A stretch of DNA of 15,794 nt from Acanthamoeba sp. SK_2022b. Lineage: Eukaryota > Discosea > Longamoebia > Acanthamoebidae. Shown here piece after piece: positions 10,501-15,794 of the stretch; positions within the stretch are counted from its first letter, which is position 1, and every line of letters starts with the position of its first letter. The notes under the pieces are model-generated. The model was not told the DNA's origin, ran no database searches, and was given only the letters and a program-made list of their open reading frames with translations. The position numbers and the translations under genes are program-made. The stretch is from positions 1-15,794 of the forward strand of contig JANDJZ010000891.1 in assembly GCA_027943245.1 (NCBI GenBank), written 5' to 3'.

Positions 10501-11131
10501 TCCGGTTTGACTTTGCCGGCAAAAATAAAGCATAAGCGGTGTCGGGATAAAACCGAGTAACACTACAGCAGAAATGTGGCTGACACACTTTTCGAGCTCG
10601 AAAAAGGAGAGAGGCACGCAACACAGACAACCACACAAGAGGTAGCAGAAGTAATATGGCGAACAAGGTTGTCTCCGAAACGGATGTGCAGTAAAGTGTT
10701 GATGGGGGGGGAGGTTGTACCTCTGTGTTCTGGAGAAGGTCGAGGGCGCTGACGAGGTCACCGTGGGCGGTGGCACCGATGGCGTCGCGAACGACGATCA
10801 TGGGGAGCATGATGTTGTCCACTAGAAGGTTGGCCGAGTCGATGCAGCTGCCCCAGGAGCCCTTGGCCTCGAGGTAGATGTGTTGGTTGAAGTCGCCCTG
10901 GGAGCCGACCGCGACGTGCACGCGTTCGAGCTCCTGGCACATGTTGCTGCTCGAGTCCACAATGCGGTTGAACACCTCGGCAATCTCGCCGTAGACGCCT
11001 TCCATCTGACCTTGCGGGTCGAGCTTGACGGTGAAGTCACCTTGCTCGAATCGCTTCAGAGCCTCGAGCAGGAGGAGCGCCTCCGACGGGCTGTCCCCGT
11101 CGGAGTGGCCTCCGCTCGTGTTCTCTGGCAT
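2650..11131 (-). CDS. Cytosolic poly-HAMP hybrid histidine kinase (Nik1/Os-1-like), 10 exons, 2,457 aa
   Basis: Exons: 11131-10721, 10404-9987, 9880-9738, 9660-5044, 4964-4743, 4667-4499, 4406-4009, 3864-3462, 3358-3124, 3007-2650. All nine introns are GT-AG and the phases join exactly, ending in TGA. The N-terminal 137 residues hold divergent HAMP-like segments. Nineteen 92-residue HAMP repeats follow (about 138-1900). The H-box [17 protein letters not shown] has phospho-acceptor His1931 and is split by an intron. The N-box Asn is 2048, G1 (DTGIG) begins at 2080 and G2 (GTGLG) lies near 2110. A degenerate receiver (about 2166-2290) and a second receiver (about 2321-2450: E2328/D2329, K2436) end the protein. 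No signal peptide or membrane segment is visible. In fungi, group III kinases with poly-HAMP arrays are soluble, sense osmotic stress and feed a phosphorelay; the same role here is inference. Two receivers and about three times the usual fungal repeat number are unusual. The first ATG at 11131 is chosen because an in-frame TAG lies 14 codons upstream and no ATG intervenes; an upstream exon is possible. Confidence 0.93.
2881..2935 (-). repeat. 27-bp tandem duplication in the C-terminal receiver domain
   Basis: The 27-bp unit starting at 2881 repeats exactly from 2908. In the kinase it gives HRFDLILMD twice (residues 2364-2372 and 2373-2381). In receivers this is the third beta strand ending in the phospho-acceptor Asp. 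The second copy is followed by the normal VQMPEMGG loop, so Asp2381 is the likely acceptor, but it lies 52 residues from the acidic pair instead of the usual roughly 44. Asp2372 has the normal spacing but the wrong following loop. Confidence 0.95.
3017..3048. repeat. (AACAC)n plus GA tract in kinase intron 9
   Basis: About five pentanucleotide units are followed by GAGAGAG inside the 116-bp intron 3123-3008. The coding strand reads CT tract then (GTGTT)n, immediately before the acceptor. Confidence 0.9.
3417..3454. repeat. (TG)19 microsatellite in kinase intron 8
   Basis: Nineteen uninterrupted TG units lie inside the 103-bp intron 3461-3359, beginning a few bases after the donor on the coding strand, which reads (CA)n. 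Confidence 0.97.
3926..3970. repeat. Purine-rich GAAAGC-type tract in kinase intron 7
   Basis: Degenerate GAAAGC/GAAAGA units lie in the intron 4008-3865. The coding strand is a long pyrimidine tract. Confidence 0.8.
4464..4487. repeat. (GGAGA)n tract in kinase intron 6
   Basis: About five GGAGA units lie in the intron 4498-4407, just after its donor on the coding strand. Confidence 0.85.
5219..6141 (-). repeat. Recent-duplicate block, copy 1 (matches 7427-8349)
   Basis: Reading the two blocks side by side, I found no mismatch over about 923 bp at an offset of 2,208 bp (eight repeat units). Differences appear just outside: 5199 a versus 7407 g, 5218 c versus 7426 t, and 6142 t versus 8350 g. 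Other repeat copies differ at many synonymous sites. The identity was read by eye, not computed. Confidence 0.8.
7427..8349 (-). repeat. Recent-duplicate block, copy 2 (matches 5219-6141)
   Basis: This is the partner of the block 2,208 bp to the left. It covers most of the second four-unit HAMP superunit, whereas the intervening superunit (about 6142-7310) has its own synonymous differences. This fits recent duplication or gene conversion between superunits II and IV, or an assembly effect. Confidence 0.8.
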
Positions 11132-12107
11132 GTCGAGCTTCTTCTTGTTCTTGTTCTTGTCCTCCTTGCTGGTCTAATTACAACTGTGCTTCTTCGTCGT
11201 AGGGTAAGAAGTGTTGAAGGAGGAAGGCAGGTGCGCAAGGAAAAAGAGCACGCGTGGTTTCGGATGCCTTCTGTGGAGTTTAGTTAGATGCAACCAAACC
11301 GCGTATCCGAAGCTTGCAGGGGCTCGCTTGCTTCGGAACCCTCCTCTCAAACTCACGCTCACCTGGGCTGGGTGAGGCAGGAGGAGAAGAGAGAGTCGGG
11401 GTGTGGTGCGTGCTGTACACGAGAAGTGAAGAATACGAAAAAACAAGAAAGGCCGCGAGGACCCGAACAAAACGGCCCGTACTCCGACCTGCCCTTCACC
11501 GCGCAGCACAGTGCGATGGCCGAGTACACCGCATCAACCAGCAAACGTAGCGCCACGCAAACACCTGGTCATGCAATTTACCCAGCAAGCTTCCCGCCAC
11601 TCATAACGCAGACCATAAACCAGTTGTCGCTTTTAAGTGCGTCGACAGATTTATACCACGGATTTTCACCGCAATGAGCTGTCGCTGTCGGAGTCCAAGT
11701 TCCCTGCTCTGCGGCCATTGGCCAATTCGTAATCGCACCGGGGAACCTCACGCCAGCTCGTTGACCAAGCCCACTTCCTCTGCGCCATCTCCGTCGTTTC
11801 CTGCGCTGCGGGGAACCACGACAATTAACTCACTAACCAATGAAACGCGACCTAATACAGCTGCCCCGCTCCTCGTCGCGCTGAGATGGCCGAGGTGCGC
11901 AATTCTCACTCTTCCGATTTCTCTATCTGTTTTCTTGTTCCGTCTTTCTTTACCTCTTTTCGTGCTCGCTCTGCGTGCCCCCGTGAACTCAGCGGGTACA
12001 CGTACGTTCGCGTCCTCGCGGCGTCATGATCGGGCCGATTGCAAGCCGTGGGCGTCGGCTGGCAGGGCATATCTCGAGTCGGGAAGGCGCGCCGCCCGCG
12101 GCGCCAG
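11132..12107 (-). other. Probable promoter and 5' leader of the kinase gene
   Basis: There is no convincing coding sequence on either strand. On the minus strand a TATAAAT lies at 11655-11649. Further on, CCCAGCCCAG|GTGAGCG (donor at 11362) and GAAGCACAG (ending 11184) could bound an intron in the 5' untranslated region. About 60 bases of Lys/Asn-coding sequence, closed by TAG at 11176-11174, precede the ATG at 11131. All of this is inference from position and motifs. Confidence 0.3.
11649..11655 (-). promoter_or_regulatory. Candidate TATA box for the kinase gene
   Basis: The minus strand reads GGTATAAATCTG here, about 520 bp upstream of the kinase ATG. The distance requires a long leader, possibly containing an intron, so the assignment is tentative. 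Confidence 0.22.
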
Positions 12108-12739
12108 TCACAAGGTGTGGCCATAGCGCAGCAACACCGTTTGGCGCAGCCTGGCGCGTACACCGGAGAAGCATAGGAGTACTATAAGAGCCACGCAACG
12201 GCAAGGAGAAGAGCGAGCATACAACAAAGGGAAGGCATCTATAGCGTACGTGGCGAGCTTTTCCTTGACAGAGGCAATGCCCTGTATTGCTCTGCGGTGG
12301 CGCGCCACAGCGTACGCCAGCCTTAGCGCCTGCTTGTGTCGTCTCTGCTTGACACTCAAGCTTGGCCTGCGCTCTGAGGAGCGCCGTGGGTGGCATCGGT
12401 CCTTGCCTCGCTCATGTACAGTGTTGCTGACGTGATAAACCACATAGTACTCTTCTTCATGACCATCACTCTTCTTCTCTACGTAGTGGCTACACTCTCC
12501 CGGGCTTCGAGGCTGTGGTGGCGAGCAAAGGTGGCAGACACTATAAAGTGGGTCCTGAAACGGGAGAAGAGGTGGTGGGCTCGGAGCCAACGAACCCTCT
12601 CCGGCCGCTTCGGATTGGCCAGACGGCGTCTGCGACGTTTCTCGCGGCTGGGCAGGCGTACCTCCTCGAACAGGCAGTCACTTGCGGCAGTATCTGCGCC
12701 TTCCAGATCGAACAGCTGCGGAGCCACGAACGGCTGCAT
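12108..12739 (-). CDS. Hypothetical small protein, two exons, about 174 aa
   Basis: Exon 12739-12662 encodes an acidic start (MQPFVAPQLFDLEG, then ASDCLFEE). A 107-bp intron has donor GTACGC, the commonest donor form in this window, and a pyrimidine-rich acceptor ending CCCGTTTCAG. Exon 12554-12108 then continues in phase 0 to TGA. It encodes a Cys/His cluster (VCHLC, about ten residues, ECSHY), an acidic patch (HEEEYYVVYHV), a basic stretch rich in Arg/Lys and a Leu/Cys/Arg-rich end. I recognise no family. Third-position GC is only about 60%, well below the kinase, and the start could lie further upstream (the frame is open to about 12920). The 3' end could instead be spliced at a GTACGC near 12250. 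Confidence 0.35.
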
Positions 12740-12873
12740 CTCTGCTTTTGGTAGGAGCTCAAGCAAGTCGTCTTGATGGACAGCACAGCAACTCGTGGTA
12801 AGAAGTAACGTAAAGCTCAGCTCGACTGTCTGAATTGATGCTCTACTCAGCTCTGCGCTACTCCCACATCGTT

Positions 12874-12908
12874 GCGCCGGCAAGGCACCTGACGCGTCTT
12901 GCCGGCGC
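12874..12908. other. Perfect 11-bp GC-rich hairpin in the spacer downstream of the golgin gene
   Basis: GCGCCGGCAAG (12874-12884) and CTTGCCGGCGC (12898-12908) are exact reverse complements around a 13-base loop. It sits 116-150 bp beyond the golgin stop codon, after a 12-base A run (12975-12986). It may mark a transcript 3' end or be incidental. Confidence 0.6.
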
Positions 12909-13023
12909 GTCTTTGGCGGCAACTAAGAAAATAAGCGCCACAAGTTTAATTTTTAATCAGCAAGGCGCTGTTTCAAAAAAAAAAAATTGTTGGCCTGTAC
13001 AAGCGAGCAGAGGAGAGTCCTCC

Positions 13024-13223
13024 CTACATGCCGGCAGCGCCTGCGCCGGCCGGCGAGTCGTGGATGAGGGAGTCTGGCAGACCCGTGGGCGGGACGGCAC
13101 CCGGCGGAAGAGACTCGTCCATCATGTCGTGGATCTCCAACGGCCGCGATAGGAGGAACAGCACCCACACGTGCAAAAACACCTGACGCACCGTATCGAC
13201 ATCTACGTTAGTAGTTTTTTTTT

Positions 13224-13268
<45 letters not shown>

Positions 13269-14504
13269 CGTTTCGTTTCGTTTCGTTTCGTTTCGTTTTG
13301 TTTTGTTTTGTTTTGTTTTGTTTTGTTTTGTTTTGTTTTCAAGCATCTTCAACCAGGTCGCGGGGGCGCACCATGTAGAGGATCAGCAGGAGGCGAGCAA
13401 GCGGATTGCGCCGAAGTATCCTCCCCACCTTGGCCCTGCACCGAGACCGTCAGGCATGTCGCACAAGTGAGGCGCGAGAGAGAGGTTTGAGGAGGGGGCA
13501 AGCCCGCGGCGTACGTAAAGGAGTCGAGGGCGCTCACAGCGCGTATGGTGTGAGTGTAGACCTGGTGCCTCTTGGAGTCGGGATCTCCCGACCACGACTC
13601 TGGGAACAACGACGCGATCGAACGCAATCGTGGCCCTGTTTGGTGTGTTGTGTGTTGTGAGTGTTTTTGCGGATTGGTTGGCGCTGGCGCCGAACTGGCG
13701 CAGACGCCCGACAGGCTGCGGCGTGGAGGGTTACCTGATTTCTGCCTGGGTTCAGCGCCCGTGTTGATGATGATGGACGATATGTCGCCCGAGTGCTTCG
13801 TCTCGACCTCGCCCGATCTCCGTATCCCTTCCCGCTCTCGTCGTCCCTGTGCCACCAACCGCTGTCAGCGACAAGTCGAGCGTGCGGCCCACAGGCAAAT
13901 AGCACACAACACAACACAACACAACACAACACAACACAACACAACACAACACAACACAACACAACACAACACAACACACACGAGAGAGAGAGAGAGAGAA
14001 TGAGCAACACAGGCAAAGGCAAATGCATACCTGAACTTCGGAGTTGAGGCGCATCTGGAGGGCGGCCTTCTCGTTGGTGAGCGTTTCGTTAAGGACCTGC
14101 AACCGAATCAGGCGATCGGTCATCGCGCTCAGGCTACTCTCCAGCTCGGCCTGCGAGCTCGACTGCGATTGGATGCCTGGGTTTGGGACGGGAGGCGTGA
14201 GCTGTGATGTCGACACGCGAGCTTTGATGTCGACACGATACCCTTGACGGTGATCTGCCGCTTGAGCTTGGCGATTTGGGCGTCTCGCTCCTTGATCTGC
14301 TCCTTGAGGCCGTTGGTGGCCTGGTTCTGCTGGTCCTTGGTCGTGTAGAGCTCCTGAATCCGCTGGGCCAGCTCGACCTGCACCTTCCTCACCTTCTCGC
14401 GCTCCCTCTCCAGCTCGTCCTCCAGCGCCTTCACCTGCTCCTCGAACTCCAACGCGTCGTGCTCTGTCGCCACCAATCGCACCAGACACGCATCAGCCGA
14501 TCCA

Positions 14505-14564
<60 letters not shown>

Positions 14565-15794
14565 GAGAGAGAGAGAGAGAGAGGTTGGGCAGTGGGCTGG
14601 CAACCTGCTTGCTCCTGGGTCTGTGCGAGGTTCTGCTTGATCTTGTTGAGCTCGTCCTTGGTCTCGTCGAACTCGGTCTTGAGGCTCTCGTACGCCTGCT
14701 TCTGGAGCATCAGCTCCTTCCACTTCTCCTGCAGGTCGCCTTCCTCGGCGATCGCCGAGCCTGCGCGCGTTGTTCGAAGAAACCTCGTGAGCCAAGCTCG
14801 GGGGGGGGCAGCGACGCTTAAGGTGGCGGTGGAGGTGGCATATAGCATACCGGGCGAGGCGAGCTTCTCGGTGAGTTCCTGGATGGTGGCCTCGCGCTGC
14901 TGGAGGACCTTCTTGGCGCGCAGCTTGTAGTCGGCGAGCTCCTGCTTGAGGCCCTGCACGTTGGCCTCGAGCTCCTTGATGCTGGCCATGTGCTTCTCCA
15001 CCTGCTTGTTCTTGTCCTCGATCGCCCGCTGCGCCTGGCCCAGCGCCTTGGTGTACTCGCCAATGTCCGACTCGAGGTTCCTCTCCCTCTCCAGCGCTGT
15101 CGACAAACCAATCAGAAATCAAACAATTCAAACACGCGCGCACGCATGCAGGCCAGTCACGGGACGGGAGCCTCACCCAGGGATCGCTGGGAGCTGGCGC
15201 TCTCGCGTTCCTCCTTGAGCTGGGTCTCGAGCTCGGCGATCTTGGCGTTGATGAGCGAGATCGACTGCTTGTGGAGGTCGGCGGTCTCGTCCTTCTCCTT
15301 GTGCAGCCGGTCGATCTCCTGCTTGAGCGCGTTCGTCGTCTGCTCCAGGCCCGTCACATGCAGATTCGCTGCACGCCACGACCACTCTCAGCCATCACCT
15401 TCATCATCATCACTCATCATCATCATCTGCTGGCGGGCACCTTCTTCAAGCTTGACCTGGAGGGCGGCGTGCTGGGCGTCCTTCTTGGCGAGAACGGCGT
15501 CGAACTCGTCCTCCTGCTTGCGCAGCCGCATGAGCTGCCGGTCCTTGTCGAGGACCTCCATCTGGAGGGCGTGCAGGGCGTCGTTGGCCCGCTCGAGCGC
15601 CTCGTGCTCGCTGGTGATCCGCTCGGTGAGCGACGTCACCTCGTCGTTGAGCGCCCGCACCTCGCTGCGCATCAGCTTGTTCTCCATCTTGAGCTTCGTT
15701 CCCTCGTTGATCAGCGTCTCGACCTGCTCCTCGAGTTGCCTCGTGTTCTCCCTCTCGCCCTGATCGTACTCTGCTTCCTCTTCTGCCTCTTCTT
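13024..15794 (-). CDS. Golgin-84 (GOLGA5)-like Golgi tether, partial (5' end beyond window)
   Basis: The last ten exons are visible: 15794-15441, 15368-15177, 15096-14851, 14760-14605, 14463-14242, 14176-14031, 13861-13735, 13599-13515, 13435-13372 and 13182-13024 (TAG). They encode 582 residues with consistent phases. Most of the protein is heptad-like, Glu/Lys/Leu-rich coiled coil. The C-terminal part matches golgin-84 in order: a segment around DYKLRAKKVL, a segment around SQAELES, then SALDSFT, RRNPLAR and the hydrophobic anchor LLLILYMVFLHVWVLFLLS about 40-60 residues before the end. Golgin-84 is a tail-anchored coiled-coil protein of Golgi cisternae that binds Rab1 and helps tether vesicles in retrograde intra-Golgi transport; this function is transferred by homology. 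The roughly 40-residue Pro/Gly/Ala tail after the anchor seems longer than in animals. The start of exon 13861 is ambiguous: an acceptor 15 bp downstream also keeps frame. CASP shares a similar anchor but fits less well. Confidence 0.88.
13215..13335. repeat. Nested microsatellite T11-(TTG)14-(TTTCG)6-(TTTTG)8
   Basis: Four simple repeats abut without gaps: T run 13215-13225, TTG 13224-13265, TTTCG 13266-13295 and TTTTG 13296-13335. They fill most of the 189-bp intron 13371-13183 of the golgin gene, which splits the membrane anchor coding sequence. Confidence 0.97.
13906..13999. repeat. (ACAAC)14 followed by (GA)9 in a golgin intron
   Basis: Fourteen ACAAC units (13906-13975) and a GA run (13982-13999) lie in the 169-bp intron 14030-13862. 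On the coding strand the order is CT tract, then (GTTGT)n, then acceptor. Confidence 0.95.
14506..14583. repeat. (CA)29-(GA)10 compound microsatellite in a golgin intron
   Basis: A CA run (14506-14563) passes straight into a GA run (to 14583) inside the 141-bp intron 14604-14464. The coding strand reads (CT)n(TG)n shortly after the donor. Confidence 0.97.

Noticed and set aside
12414..12776. Plus-strand frame with an N-terminal hydrophobic stretch followed by Arg-rich sequence
   Set aside because: It is antisense to the better-supported spliced small gene. The hydrophobic part mirrors an acidic minus-strand segment and its third-position GC is only about 60%. A TATAAA-like site upstream is weak support.
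13349..13598. Continuous minus-strand frame suggesting a different golgin C-terminus
   Set aside because: It crosses two introns. Splicing gives the SALDSFT - RRNPLAR - anchor order expected of golgin-84.
1..15794. tRNA or rRNA genes
   Set aside because: I scanned for the tRNA B-box pattern and 5S-like sequence on both strands and found nothing convincing, though this was by eye.

Overview
The window looks like nuclear DNA of a GC-rich, intron-dense protist, most likely an Acanthamoeba-like amoebozoan. This is inferred from short (about 65-190 bp) GT-AG introns that restore reading frames exactly, strong G/C preference at third codon positions in the two best genes, intronic microsatellites, and the pairing of a Nik1-type cytosolic hybrid histidine kinase with a golgin-84-like protein. 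No search could be run, so the species is not proven. All genes I can support lie on the minus strand; the many plus-strand open frames are antisense shadows.

Layout from left to right. (1) 56-521: an imperfect inverted repeat (foldback). (2) 758-1966: a three-exon gene for an unrecognised protein with a basic nuclear-localisation-like patch and two acidic/hydrophobic activation-like motifs; a further upstream exon near 2198-2110 is possible. (3) 2443-2649: a coding-like stretch directly after, and in frame with, the kinase TGA stop. (4) 2650-11131: a ten-exon gene for a predicted 2,457-residue soluble hybrid histidine kinase. From N- to C-terminus it has a giant HAMP array (19 copies of a 92-residue repeat), histidine-kinase dimerisation and ATPase domains, a degenerate receiver and a second receiver. 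(5) 11132-12107: probable promoter/5' leader of the kinase. (6) 12108-12739: a weakly supported two-exon small gene. (7) 12740-13023: short spacer with an 11-bp perfect hairpin. (8) 13024 to beyond 15794: the 3' ten exons of a golgin-84 (GOLGA5)-like Golgi tether with a C-terminal membrane anchor.

The outstanding feature is the kinase's HAMP array. Most of it lies in one uninterrupted 4,617-bp exon. Its last 16 repeats show nested periodicity: alternating two-unit types, a four-unit superunit of 1,104 bp, and an eight-unit pattern of 2,208 bp, as expected if one unit doubled four times. Two blocks of about 923 bp, 2,208 bp apart, read as identical, so the newest doubling or a gene conversion is very recent, unless it is an assembly effect. 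The C-terminal receiver also carries a 27-bp tandem duplication that copies the strand containing the phospho-acceptor Asp.

The genes do not form an obvious pathway. The kinase would act in cytosolic phosphorelay signalling, probably of osmotic or other stress as in fungal group III kinases. The golgin would act in intra-Golgi vesicle tethering. The left-hand gene may be a transcriptional regulator.
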